DNA from: Epiperipatus broadwayi
Lineage: Eukaryota; Onychophora; Udeonychophora; Euonychophora; Peripatidae
NCBI GenBank assembly: GCA_028023455.1
Contig: JAQFVV010012975.1
Span: 232,106-296,105, forward strand
DNA length: 64,000 nt
Reading direction: 5' to 3'
How positions within the stretch are numbered: position 1 is the stretch's first letter; each line of letters opens with the position of its first letter. The translations under genes and the position numbers were made by a program. Below, piece after piece: positions 25,190-37,830 of the stretch. The notes below the pieces were generated by a model. The model was not told the DNA's origin, searched no databases, and saw only the letters and a list, made by a program, of their open reading frames with translations.

Positions 25190-26830
25190 AATATAAAAAG
25201 TAATGCACAGGGATTGGAAAAGGCAGTAAGAAAGTTATTAGAGAGTAACAAATATTTTTTTTTAATAAACCAGGTATAATTAAAGGTTATGAACACTGGA
25301 TCACCAGGCAAGACCATACACTGTACCTTATCAATATTGAACAGTTGTGGAAAATAAATTGTCACAAATGGAGGAATGGGGATTTATAACAAAGGTGTCA
25401 TCACCATAAAATAATCCATTAGTTATAGTAAAAAAAAGAAATGGGTCAATCAGGCTATGCTTAAATGTGAGACAGCTAAATAGAATCACTTGGCTTGACC
25501 AAAATGTGCCACCTCCAATGAACACATTGTTGAGGAGATTCTGGGGTAATTTTTTTTTCCAAAATTAGACATTATGGTCATTTGTTGGCAGAGAGTGTTA
25601 TTTCCTGAGATAAAGATTTTGGTTACCATTTACATGGATGATGTAATAATCACATTGAAAAACACAAAGGAACACTTGAGACTTCTATGGATGCATTTAC
25701 AAGAATGTGAAGATAAACATATATCTATTAATTTAAAAAAAGACTCATATAACCATAACTGATGTCAGTTTTTTGGGACATTTGGTCAGTAAAACAGGAA
25801 ATAAGCCCTACCCTGACAAAATACAAGCCATCAGAAAATTTCCAGCTCCCAAGTCAGTGAGACAGGTATATTATTTTAAGGAATGTGTAATTATTATAGC
25901 AAATTATATCAGAACTTCATGAGCAATATGATCCTCTACTGTGGTTATTGTGAAAAAATGATCTGTGGGAGTGGACAGATTGATATGATGCAGTGTTTGA
26001 AAGTATTAAAGAGAAATGTTTCAGAGAGGAGGTATTGATCTACCTGATTTAACAAAACATTTTTAGTAGAAGTAACAATAAAGTATATGAACTACATGCA
26101 GTTCTGATGAAAATCCAGAAAGATGGAAGTCAATGAGTTATATACTTTGTTAGTGGACTCTTAAGGAGTCCAGAGATAAGCTATTTAGTGGTGGAGAAAA
26201 AGGCATTGGTAGTGGTGTTGGTATTCCAGAGATTCTGACAGTTTCTGATAGGGTCTGAGATGGTACTCAGGACAGATCATAAGTTTGGAATTTCTTAACC
26301 ACAGTTATCTGTCTAATAGTGGGTTGATTCACTCGAGCCAGTTCCTGCACAAATTTAACTACTCTGTAAAATATTGTAAAGGACAGGACAATGTAGTGGT
26401 GGTCACTTTAAACTAGAACCTGGATCTAGTATCTACAAGGCATTTCCAGACAGAAGACATCAGCTTGGCAATGATAAATATGGAAATTGATGCATCCATG
26501 GAAGATGAACTTAATCACTTGGGTGATAGGCAAAAACAAAACACTAGATACCAGCTGGTCATGGATAGTTTAGAAAAGGAATGAAATAAAGACAGGGGAA
26601 ATGGTCAGGGTGAAAAAAAAAGGTACCATCTGACTAAAGGTATAATGTGGTACTTGATAGTTATAAAAGTGGGATTGTGGAGAATGGTGGTACCTGGGGG
26701 CCTGAAAGAAATGTTCATTATGTATGCACATTAACTGGCAAAAATGATCCACCACACTGGTAACAAGAAATAATGACACACTGTGGCTGGAAAATGACAG
26801 ACATATTCCCCGCCTTTGCATGGAACTTAT
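25190..26830 (+). pseudogene. Ty3/Gypsy pol remnant (RT, RNase H, integrase zinc finger)
   Basis: Read over several frames and stops, the plus strand follows Gypsy Pol order. An RT lead-in KAVRKLLESNKYFF near 25230 is followed by a proline-glycine loop and MEEWGFITKVSSP near 25370. NPLVIVKKRNGSIRLCL then continues after a stop, with VRQLN next. A deletion removes the middle of the RT, and the catalytic YMDD follows at about 25635-25646. KIQAIRKFPAPKSVRQ and CNYYSKLYQNF mark the RT connection near 25820-25915. RNase H similarity appears as VEKKALVVVLVFQRF and VLRTDHKF at about 26195-26285. Near 26690-26800, YAH...HHTGNKK and WKMTDIFPAF look like the integrase HHCC region with its cysteines lost. 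Many stops and shifts: dead. LTRs were not identified. Confidence 0.8.
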
Positions 26831-28160
26831 TTAGAATGAATCAATAAAATTAAATTTTCAAAGGAGAGATATACACCTGCTAAAGAAATGCAGTAATATA
26901 ATAGAGAAATTAGACAACCCAATAATGCTATATTTATAAATAATGAATTGGTGGCCCAAAAACGTATTCTATAAATTGTAAATAGTCATGCCATAAGTTT
27001 ATAATATGCAGACATGTATTCTACAGGCTAAATAAAGCCGTACACAGTTATTTTAATATAATAAAGATTTTTATAAGGAAATTATTTACTCACTCCCTGA
27101 TCCATAGGTCTTACAGTTGGTAATATATTAAATTGAAGTCAAAGATTTGAAAAATTAAATTATCATACCATATGTATTTATCTTTTTTAATAAAAACAGT
27201 TTTAACTTCTAAACTTCGAACGACTAAATCAAATGTACACAGTATACATATATACTTGTCCCTTCTAAAAAAAATATCAACATGTTTTATTAAAAAAAAT
27301 ATTTAGGAACCACTTGAAATTACATTAATGGTTTAAATTATGTATTTGAAATAATAGAGTCTGAGTATTTAACTAGAAAATAGTAAAAAAAAAAAAAATA
27401 GAATCAGTGGGAAGGGATTTAAATATCTTGCTGTAATTTAAATACTGGACTTTTCTTTAGATAACGTCAAACATTTTAATCATTCAAATATTTTAATAAA
27501 TTTAACTCAGCCTGATTAATAAACAGTAAGTCTTGCAAATTTAAGAAAAATCGAATATTTATTGCAATAGTTGATCTTCCTTACTATGTACAATTAATTG
27601 TGTGTTATAATACATTAAAAAATATTTGAATAATGCAATAAAAATGTAAATAATACAGTAAGAATATTCTACATAGTACGAAAAGAAACACACTTTAAAA
27701 AACGGTTAATTAATAAAATGTGGAAGCAAAGAAAGTAGTATATTGAAAAGGTTTTAACTGATTCACCGGTAGAACTAAGTACTAGGGTTTACCCTTTTGA
27801 CGGCATAGCATGTCAGCAATTTGGATCATCAATTCCGAAGGTCTTTGATTTTTATCAAATCCCCAGTAATTACACTTTTGTCACATTTTATTTTAATGAC
27901 AATGCTACACTAACTTTCAAATTCTAAAAATAGAATTTAGCACTTACATTCTTTTAATATCAATTGTTGATTTTTTAATTGATTAGAAAGTTAAACTTTC
28001 TTTCCTGATTTGCACTCCATTTTTTTTCTCACCTATCAACTCATAATTAAATTTCATAATAAATTTTAGGTCTTAATAATAAAATTACATTTTTAAACAT
28101 TATATATTTTTAAAATGCTTTAATAATTTCAACTTAATAGCAAAAAAACAACAACACATG

Positions 28161-28163
<3 letters not shown>
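26831..28163. other. AT-rich non-coding sequence
   Basis: No gene or known repeat recognised. A less AT-rich patch at about 27765-27870 is unexplained. Confidence 0.45.

Positions 28164-28247
<84 letters not shown>
28164..28247. repeat. (AT)n microsatellite
   Basis: About 84 bp of AT. Confidence 0.97.
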
Positions 28248-28249
<2 letters not shown>

Positions 28250-28277
28250 CCGCTTCAATGTATATATATAATATAAA

Positions 28278-28293
28278 AAGAGAGAGAGAGAAT

Positions 28294-28331
<38 letters not shown>

Positions 28332-28334
28332 AAG
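28278..28334. repeat. (GA)n microsatellite, interrupted
   Basis: Purine strand GA repeats with a few interruptions (GAATGAGA, GAAAGA), 30 bp after the AT array. Confidence 0.92.
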
Positions 28335-29387
28335 AACCAGAGAAAAGTAAAGTTTTTTTTTTTTTTAAAAAGTATTATATTCTCCAATCCTTTCTTTGGA
28401 TTGATGTTTAAATTGTGAAATAAAGTTAAAAATTATATTTTCAAAATTGGTCTATGGCTAATCCATTTTTTATTCAAATATTATTCAGAAAGAGTATCTA
28501 ATCTTTTATCTGAAAGATAGATTTAAACTAAAAAAAAAAACTATAGTCCTTTTCAACTAACATATTATATTGATAAGAATCATCTTAAATTTTATTTTGT
28601 TTTAGATGTACATGAAAAAGACTTGCCTTTAATAACTATTAGAACGTTTTAGTAACTTTTACTTATTCAGATGTAATATCATTTTGGTGCTTCTGAAAAT
28701 TATTTTTTTTTTAAACTTGAAGAATATTATAAAGCAGCCTTCATATTTTCAGAAACCTCAGATTTTAATAAAATCTTAACTACTATTACATCTTCTATAA
28801 TTACTATAATCATTTCATGTATAGTAGCTTATTATTTATTTTCTGAAATAAAAAAAAAAAATACATGCAGTAATAGTAAACAATTTTGCACGTTCTGGTG
28901 CTCCAACATTTTATGAACTCTAGATCAATAAAGTCCTCAGCATTTTTTTTTTTAATAATGAAATATTTGAAAATAATTAACTTTATAAAAGGATTGAGTT
29001 TTAAAATATCAAATAAGTACATGAAAAAAATAAGAGTTTTTAAGGTAAAACCTTTAAAATCATTATAAAATGTATACAAAATCATAGGATTATGTGAAAA
29101 CAAAATTATAAAAAAAATATTCTTGAAAAAAATTTTGATGTATAAAATTCAATCATTAAATCTCAGAGATGTTTTATTGTTTTAGATATTTTTTTTGTTA
29201 AATTTAAATAAAATATTGCTTATAATTTCCACAATATACAGAATGTTGTTTATATTCTATTATATAATTTTAAACTGCATTAGATCTATTGCTCTTAAAT
29301 ATACATATATTACTGCAGAACATTATTATCATTCTTTATAACAATAATATTCACATGATCACATTTTCTATACTAGCACATTAATTT
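28335..29387. other. AT-rich non-coding sequence, probably intronic
   Basis: No recognisable coding sequence on either strand. The FN3 exon downstream is on the minus strand, so this would be its 3' intron. Confidence 0.4.
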
Positions 29388-29481
29388 TTGATAAACAGAG
29401 CAAAAGCCTTCTGGCATCCATTGATTACTCTGTTTAGCACAGGTGGCAATACTGTATGGAGAGTTTTGCTCTGTTTATCAA
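29388..29481. repeat. Short inverted repeat with perfect 18-bp arms
   Basis: TTGATAAACAGAGCAAAA at 29388-29405 is perfectly inverted at 29464-29481, with 58 bp between. The interior includes a second partial match, TCTGTTTAGCAC. It may be a tiny MITE or a structured intron element; no clear target duplication is seen. It lies 95 bp from the FN3 exon's splice donor, on the intron side. Confidence 0.8.
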
Positions 29482-29575
29482 CAATAATATTAGGGAAATA
29501 ATTTTTGTTTGCATTGATTTTTATGCAGTTTGTTTATAAAAAGACTGGTATAATTTTTAAGACAAAGAAACCTAC

Positions 29576-29709
29576 CTTATATTCTATTTGATAATTTTCT
29601 ACATCTCCTCTTCCATAATCTGAACCATCTTTCCATGGGCGAAAAGAAACCTTCAATGTATCTGAATCAGTACGAATAATTATTGGAGGTACAGAATGAA
29701 GTGGAGAAC
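29576..29709 (-). CDS. Internal exon encoding the first half of a fibronectin type III domain
   Basis: The minus strand shows a pyrimidine-rich acceptor ending TTTATTTTTAG, then 134 nt, then AAG|GTAGGT as donor. Translation is two bases completing a Gly codon plus 44 codons. It starts SPLHSVPPIII and contains DTLKVSFRPW, then YGRGDVENYQIEYK. The PP start, the hydrophobic-W core and the Y-x-(I/V)-x-Y strand are typical of an FN3 domain up to strand C. The entry intron is phase 1, the usual boundary of extracellular modules; the exit intron is phase 0. FW-type motifs before a G-x-G-x-V occur in receptor tyrosine phosphatases and Tie-like kinases, but FN3 alone cannot name the gene. Host exons on either side were not found in the window. 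Confidence 0.8.
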
Positions 29710-31241
29710 CTAAAAATAAACACAAAATATATTTTTCAATAATTTTATTAATCATGTAAATAAAACACAATTTGTAAATAATAGTGTAGATAATGTTTAC
29801 ATAAAAATAACTTAAATTTTTAAACTGTTTGAAAGAGAAATTGAAGAAATGTTTGAAACCATATAATGTTTGCAAACAAATCATGAGACTAATGATAAAA
29901 ATAGTAATATCATGTGGATTAATGATATAGGTTGATTATGTATATTGTAACAGTATACATATGCCATTGCATTATTTTAAAATTAAAATAAATAGGAAAT
30001 AATCATAAGTAAAATGTTTTTTTTTTAAAAATTGATTTATTAAAAACATAAAAAAATTAAAATGATTATTTTAACATATATATTATCACATAGATGTAAA
30101 AACTATTTTTAAAAAAAGGATTTCAAAGTAGGAAATGTAAAAAAATAGTAAAGATCTATACATTAATTAATATTTATTGTTAAAAGGAATATAAAACAAA
30201 ATGGAAATATGTTGATTATTTTATATTTAAAATTCATGCAAATATCTTAATGAAAAGCAATGATTACAATATAATTGTATCAAAAAGAAACTAGCCCATG
30301 TGGCACTTAAATGATTGTAAGGTCTTATAAGAGATAATAATTAAAGATTGTTTATCCCACTCTGAAGCAGATTGACCAATACAAGCAACAACAAGCACAT
30401 GGGCAATAAAGAAAAACTTCAGGAGTTATAAAATCAGTGATGCCATGTTTGATCAATCCAAAGAAATTGTGATAAGGGATATCAGAAATTATAAAAGACA
30501 AAATAATGGAATTTAGTAATTTATCTGACTATTAATCTAGTATGACAGCCAGCTGTATTGCAGACTCCAGGATGTAAAAATCTTGCAATAAATTTAGCTT
30601 CCTTTGTATGTACCAGCTGATGTGGCCTCCTAATGAAAGTTTCAGACAGAATGAATGGCAAGTAGCTGCTTTGTTTCTAAGTAAGACAAACTACAAAATG
30701 TGATCATGAGGATAGACTTTCATAAATCTGCTGAAGTCCATGGTATTCATAAAGATTTATCATGGAAAGTATGATTTTTTATCAGTTGAACTTTTTTTTT
30801 AAATATATCTCTTCAATAAGTAGTCAATATGTAAGAAAATATAACTTTTTAATGAACTTTTGCTTTAATCATTTCCAGTTTTTTTCTTTTTAATTTATTT
30901 TTTATTTAACTAAATTTTATTACTTTTAAGTCAGGTGTAGATGGCTGCATACATTTGCTAAAGTTTATGTTAATTTAAGGGAGTTTAATTTCAGACTATT
31001 TGTTTCTTAGTTGAATTGATGCTGGTGGAGGAATGTATAGGTGATTATATCAATGTAATGTGAAGTGTGCTAGCATACAGGGAATCCATGCTCAAATAAA
31101 AGCATGGTAAAAGAGATGTAGCCATCATGTTGCTATGGATGTGGATGCATTTTCATGCCATTGATTCTCTTTTTCTCTACGACTAGAGACTATAAGATTG
31201 CAATGACCACTCTCCCTCCATACAAAACATTTCTTTTTAAT

Positions 31242-31242
<1 letters not shown>
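29710..31242. other. AT-rich sequence, probably intronic
   Basis: This would be the 5'-side intron of the FN3 exon. A less AT-rich patch at about 30295-30760 may be a decayed interspersed repeat; I could not assign it. Confidence 0.4.

Positions 31243-31329
<87 letters not shown>
31243..31329. repeat. (TA)n microsatellite
   Basis: About 87 bp of TA. Confidence 0.97.
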
Positions 31330-31332
<3 letters not shown>

Positions 31333-31623
31333 TCATTCACCAGACACCCACATTCCTGTACTGGACAAGTATCATTTTATTAAATAATATCATGCTGCAG
31401 ATGTGCATTCTTAACAGTGTGGTTTTATGCTAACATCTTGATATTTGTATTCAGTGTGTCTGTATAACAGGAAGTGAGAATTGGTTTAGCTGCAAACTTT
31501 TAGCCTGGTGTTAATGTTTTTAAAAAGTTTTTTAATTGCATAGTCTATGTAGCCTATCTATGCTCAACATTTTAAAATTAAATTATATAAGCTGTCCATC
31601 TGTGTAGACTTTCTAAAAGTTTA

Positions 31624-31860
<237 letters not shown>

Positions 31861-32109
31861 AACAACAAATTAAATCAATATTAATTTATTCCTAGAGATT
31901 ATATATGTGTGTAATAAATGTTGGTGTGATAATTACTGGTAGAGACTTATTTGATTATTTTTTCTTCTTCTTTATTAAAAATATACTTTTAAAAGTTATA
32001 TTATAAATCTCAGCTACTACTTGAGCTTAGTGACGAGGGCAAAATGGTTTATAAAAGTTGGATCTTTAACAAGAAGTATTTTGATTATTTTGCTTGAAAT
32101 CTTTACTCT

Positions 32110-32830
32110 GTGACTTTAATTCATGTTTTAGATTCAATGACTTTAAAATATATTGTTTGGATTAGATGCATAGATGAAATATGTGTTCTATGGCAACATG
32201 GTAAAGATAAACCACACAGTTTCTTCTCACATGTAAGCAATGTTTATTCTCATATTCAATTTACAATAACTGTTAAGAAACTTCCCTTCTTGAAGTACTG
32301 TCAGCAAAAACAGATTAATAATTTTTCGGTTTTCAAAAAAACTACACTCAAAAATAGAAACAAATTTTCCACCCATCATCACTCTGCTCTAATATGTTCT
32401 GTAGCCAAAAGTTTTTTTTTTTATTAGAGCAGTTTAGATAAATCAATATCATAAGTAATAACTTATTAGCTAATAGTTATAATAAAGGAACTACAAACAC
32501 AGTTTTACTTTAGACCCAAAACAATCATAAAAAACAAAAAGGAAAAAATACACCTATTTGAATCTGTATTCTTTTCATAAAAGGATTCACTAGCAGCATT
32601 GATCATATTCAGAAATGATACAAAAATATCACCAAAATTATGGTGACATTTTGTACCAGCATAAGCATTCAATTCCTTTCAAGCATGTGGAGTTCATAAA
32701 GCATCATATGGGTATAAACAATCATCACATTAATGACAAGATAAATGAACATGGTAATGCTGTTGAAAAACACTCATTATGTCTCTCATTCCATGTTGTA
32801 CATACAGATCATATTATAGATATCTGAAAC
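32110..32830 (+). pseudogene. Penelope-like retroelement remnant (RT end, possible GIY-YIG)
   Basis: The open frame 32110-32427 matches the C-terminal part of a Penelope-like RT. Its catalytic block reads WIRCIDEICVLWQHGKDK (family form YVDD-x-F-V-x-W), followed by FSHVSNVYSHIQFTI and LPFL, then THHHSA where the family has a His/Pro-rich turn. The catalytic YVDD has become CIDE (32167-32178), so it is dead. Downstream, in another frame, KGFTSSIDHIQK (about 32581) resembles the linker. A frame at 32615-32827 with HHMGINNHHINDKINEH looks like an eroded GIY-YIG nuclease (usual Y-I-G-x-T ... R-I-x-E-H). The RT call is fairly firm; the nuclease is tentative. Penelope elements are known to carry hammerhead ribozymes in their LTR-like ends, relevant to the arrays at 37.7 and 55.4 kb. 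Confidence 0.68.
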
Positions 32831-33610
32831 ACCAGAATCCTATTCAAATGTGACTAATGAAGAAACATATTTTATATAAATTAAAATTGTTTTATTTATA
32901 ACTAAAACCTAAAAATAAAATAGTATTAATAAAATATTTTTTTAAAAAAAAATAATGCTTTATATAAATAGTCCACTATTTTTTTAAAAAAAATAAAGAA
33001 ATAATCCATATCATAAAAACATGTGAGGCCTTTTTGATTTTTATGATTTATTTAAGCCTCAAATTCTGTTATGCTGCAGATTATTACTCTTATTTTTCTA
33101 CTTTTAGTGACCTATTTACATAAATGCATTATTTAATTTTTTTTAATATTAGTTTATTCATATTTAATAAAACTTAAAGTTGAAATAATATTTTTATTGT
33201 TAGATTATTGCATTTACTGTTTTTGCAATCTATTGAAACATTATATGATTTTACTTATTGAATGTTTATTTATTGCAAATAAGTATGTTTTAAACCAATA
33301 TTTTATAAAGTTATTAAAATTAAATTTATTATTCATTAAATGACACATATTATTAAAAGTTGTTTTACTTCTATATGGTGTATATGTAAATATAAACACT
33401 TTGATAACAGCTAAGTTATTATATAAAAATTTTATACCAATGTAATATACTATATGAAATATATATGTGTGTCATCATTAAGGAAAATTAAATATTTAAA
33501 AAAAAATTCATAAATTATGTATAAAATCATATAAAAATAAAGATTCATATAGGTAATGCAAGAAATAATGGATTTAAGTTATTATTTCAATTATAATTAA
33601 ACACAAAAAA

Positions 33611-33642
<32 letters not shown>

Positions 33643-33650
33643 TTTTTTAT

Positions 33651-33696
<46 letters not shown>

Positions 33697-36600
33697 GATG
33701 ACATTATAATAGATATAAATATATTTGAGACAAATCCCAAATCATATTCATTTAATGTTAATTATCAATATTTTATATGACAGTGAATGCCTAATAAAGT
33801 ATAATTTATTATGGATAGAATCAGATTATTTGAGGAAATATAACTGGAATTTAAAAACTAATATATATATTATAACTAACATTAATTCGTCTATACTTTT
33901 AGACCTGGATTCGAACTACTTCTTCATCTTCTTTTTACATTTATACAAATTGAATATAACAAAATAAATATTATTATCGATACATCAACTCATCCGTTTA
34001 GTGTATCTTATATGAACGGCTGCTTAACTTTATTAACTAACTATTTGTTTTAAAATAAAAATAATCTGATTCTAGGCAATGCATACAAACGATTTTTATT
34101 ATCATATCTTTAATTAAATGATAGTTTTTTATTTAGATAACTTATTATAATTTATGGGTTATTTATCAGAAGTTACACTTATTATTTTAATATTTACCTT
34201 AATAACAACTGAAGTTGTTATACACACTGTTTGTCTCAGTATAAGTTATATTGTGAGTGCTACTTAATCATTAACCCGAATTAAACCTATTATTTGAACC
34301 CTCCATTGGCAAATAAAAATTTCTAAATCACGCAATTTTAAACTTACTCTCTCCATTGACTTACGTGTGGATTACCAGCACTATTCCGCCGCACAATCCA
34401 GATATTGATCATATATACTAGCATGCTATTTTTACTAAATGGATTGTGAGGAATTAACCTCCAATATATCCGTTATCTTGCCATAACTTTCTAAACAAAA
34501 CACAATATTCAACACCTTCCGTGGTGGAATTATCTCTATTTTCTCATGAGGAATATGGAATAATACTGAAGGTCTGTAGAGTTAACTACTATATTAAAAT
34601 AGTTTGGTGGGTCCTTGCCTCTTACTTGGGCATAATAGGAATGCACACCAAATATAATCCTCTCCTGGGATTTTAACGAATGAAATACACTAAATACGAT
34701 ATAAATTATTGATCGTCCTAACTCTGAGAAGCGATCACTTGGGTTATAAACATACCCGAATACTAGATTTATCTATTCCCCTCATGGAAAATAAAGCTTT
34801 TGGGGAGATCATTTTCCATCCCACAAAATAAAGACATTACAATTATTACTTATGCGAATCTTAAGCATATACCAATGTTATATCGGGGCAAGACAAGCAA
34901 ATACACTAATTACACTAAATTTATGTTCCGGGGTATACTTAGATCAACGTCTGAAATCAATGGATAACACAGAATAAACCATAATAATTTTCGCCTTTGC
35001 CAAAGAAACATTCAACAAGTAATTGGTAGTATAGTATCTTGAACTAAATTAAGTGAATGTGTTAATAAAGAATAATTGGGAATAAGTTCCGCAATTAACA
35101 TAGTATAAATTTGTTTCAAACTTTAAATAAGTAATATCCTATATAGCACTTCTCTTTAATTACTTCTGATAATTTTAACTAGATATTTTACCTATTAAGT
35201 ATCTAATTTTTTCTACTTTTACGCATCTAACATATAAATTTATACCCATAATTCATATCATAAGTAAACACATTTTAAAAAAAAAATATTTTTTTTTATG
35301 TCGAATATAAATTTAACCTAGAATAATTATATGAAACATACCTTTATGATTACAAGGTCATTTAAATATTACTTGACTATACAGCCTTTCACCTGTTGAT
35401 ATAAAAAAAAAAAAATACACATAATTTTACAAATTAGAAAAAGAAATCATTATTTAACAAGTGCTTATTATCTCACTAGAAAAATGTTTTTCCGTTGGGC
35501 AATTTATCTAGATGAAGAACTTGATCCATTCGTAGTTCATGAAGCAATTTTAAAATAAGAAACACATTTTATTATTTCATTTATATAAAAGTTGCCTCCA
35601 TTCTGGTGCAATTAATAAATTAGGCAAAGAAAACATAGCAGCGTTGGATGTTAACTCTTCCTTGAATTAACTGATATAATTTTGGGATCCAAGAAAACAA
35701 TACATATTTTAACATGACGAATATTTGATGATAGACGATCACATATACTATTCTTTTCTTTTTACTATTGGCGATACATATCATTTTTAGCTAGCTGGCT
35801 TAGGAATAAAACTAATGTGCGAAATTTTCCAAAATACTATTATTATAAGGACTGCAGCTGACTTACGTGGATATAAAGTTTTAACGACTCCAGTTGATGT
35901 ATAATATAACATATTATATTATGGTTATAATTAAGTCACTAATGTTTGTAGTTTTTATTCCTACTCTAGGAATTGAAATTTGTCTTTAGTAAGGAATTCT
36001 CCGTAAAATGCACACATACAAATTTTCTGATATTTGCCTTGAGAAAATTTATATTTTCTTTTTAAAAAATATACAGGTGCATAAGTAAATATCCTTTATC
36101 ATTACTTTTATTTTTAGATAATTTTCAGGGAATAAAACATATTTTAACGTGGGGAACTTACATTATTTTCAAAGGCAGACAATTTCTTTTTAGAAAGAGC
36201 GCGAAATTTTCTAGTTAACTTTCCTTGGCTTTTATAATATTTCTTTTAATTATAATTTTTCTTTTATACCATGAAAAGATTATTAAATAAGGTAAAGTTA
36301 ACAAATAATTGTTTATTTCTTGGAAATTATTTATACTACTTATTTTAAATATAATGACATTTTCAGTGATTGCTGTAGTTAATACGGTCATTTTGACTTT
36401 AGCAGAAGATAGTATATTTTTTCGTATAAAAAGCTTTAAAATAGGTAGATGGCCACAGAAAACAGAATATCTTATCAAATAGGATTAGCAACGCATGATA
36501 TTATTCAAAATTTACTGGACTTATATTTATTTCTGCAATAAAAATAATAAAAAATTTGTTACCGAATTTCAGTACTGCTTCCTCCTTGTAAAACTATAGT

Positions 36601-37184
36601 CAGACTAAGCTTTCTTCAAATTTAGGCGGTCTTCTTTTAGCGACCTCTTACAGAAAAATAATCATTTAATTATACATAAACAAAGGAAAGGAAAAAAAAA
36701 AAACTTATTACTGTTATATTTTTCCGTATGATTTAAATAGATTACAGAGTAAATTGACAAATAATGAAAAATAATAAGTATATTTAATTAACAATGCTTA
36801 TTAGTGATGTATAATTCTATATACACTATTATCTAAATTAATTTAAAATTTACCAGAAGTTATTGTGCTGTAAGATAAGATACTCATCTACTCTCCCTCT
36901 ACCCATCCAAAATCAATTACTGTTTATAATATGTGCTTTTATACTATATTAAATTGCTCTTATTGTTAATATTTTCATTAAATTATTCATGCTCTTCTTC
37001 AAAATGACATCAAATTACTAAATTTATTAGTTATTTGCTTAAAACACATTACAGTGAGTAAATAGCATACTTTATTAATCACTTAATATTATTATTATTT
37101 TATCTTTTTATTTTCTAAAAAAAAATAGCATTGTTTTTCTGTGGAAATAATGCCAAATAAACCAAGTGTCAATAACACTAGGTT

Positions 37185-37187
<3 letters not shown>
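32831..37187. other. AT-rich non-coding sequence
   Basis: No gene is supported. The stretch at 34200-35050 is somewhat less AT-rich with scattered CpGs and may hold decayed repeats or regulatory sequence; I recognise nothing in it. TA arrays lie at 33611-33641 and 33657-33692 and can fold on each other. Confidence 0.45.
33611..33692. repeat. Two (TA)n arrays separated by 15 bp
   Basis: GTATAT...ATATAC then TTTTTTATCTATAA then TA repeats again. Confidence 0.93.
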
Positions 37188-37228
<41 letters not shown>

Positions 37229-37232
37229 ATAT

Positions 37233-37290
<58 letters not shown>
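37188..37290. repeat. Two (TA)n arrays with a short spacer
   Basis: TA repeats at 37188-37225 and about 37237-37290, separated by GTAATATTCTC. Confidence 0.95.
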
Positions 37291-37292
<2 letters not shown>

Positions 37293-37335
37293 AAATGAAG
37301 ATTTTGACGGGTTGCATATATAAAAGACATATTTT

Positions 37336-37649
37336 GCGGGTTCATCCATGTTAAAAAATTTTAATTATTGATATTCTGACATTTCGACTTGGTCGCACAA
37401 GTCAACCACTGGATGGTAAAAGAAAGAGTTGATCCATGTTAAAAATTTTAATTATTGATATTCTGACAATTCGACTTGGTCACACAAGTCATCCACTGGG
37501 TGTTAAATAGAAATTACCTTTTACTACCCAGTGGATGACTTGTGTGACCAAGTCGAAACATCAGAATATCAATAATTAAAATTTTTTAACATGGATGAAC
37601 CTGCAATATATATATATATATATATATATTGCAGGTTCATGCATCTTAA

Positions 37650-37651
<2 letters not shown>
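37336..37651. repeat. Direct and inverted repeat cluster, about 75-bp unit
   Basis: A unit beginning TTCATCCATGTTAAAA and ending CAAGTC(A)ACCACTGG occurs directly at 37336-37412 and 37429-37501, and inverted at 37526-37608. After a TA array, a short inverted copy of its end (ATTGCAGGTTCATG) follows at 37629. The unit contains a hairpin GACTTG/CAAGTC followed by GAAAC in the plus orientation (about 37536-37558). No complete hammerhead core. Confidence 0.85.

Positions 37652-37681
<30 letters not shown>
37605..37681. repeat. (TA)n arrays within repeat cluster
   Basis: TA at about 37605-37629 and 37651-37681, on either side of GCAGGTTCATGCATCTTAAG. Confidence 0.93.
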
Positions 37682-37686
<5 letters not shown>

Positions 37687-37780
37687 TAAGAGCATGCTAA
37701 CGCTCAAAACAAGCTTTTTTTATTATGAAAAATGCTACTACAAGAGAAGGCATTCAAACCATCTTTATCTTAGATTGTCC

Positions 37781-37826
37781 CCATCCCCAGACTGGTTTCA
37801 ACCTATGGGTTTCTTCAGTGAGGAGT
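37781..37826 (-). ncRNA. Hammerhead ribozyme motif 1
   Basis: On the minus strand: CTGAAGA (plus 37812-37818), stem II AACC-CATA-GGTT, GAA, stem III ACC/AGT, cleavage base C (complement of 37790). Stem I pairs CTCCTCA with TGGGGA. Core bases are intact; one C-A mismatch in stem III. Confidence 0.65.
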
Positions 37827-37830
37827 TAGT

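Noticed and set aside
25027-25525. Minus-strand ORFs at 25027-25365 and 25331-25525
   Set aside because: They overlap the plus-strand Gypsy RT remnant and show no domain of their own.
37536-37570. Hammerhead ribozyme in the 75-bp repeat unit
   Set aside because: Hairpin and GAAAC are present but the CUGANGA core is GTGGATGA or GTGGTTGA in all copies, and two extra bases precede GAA. Kept only as a curiosity.
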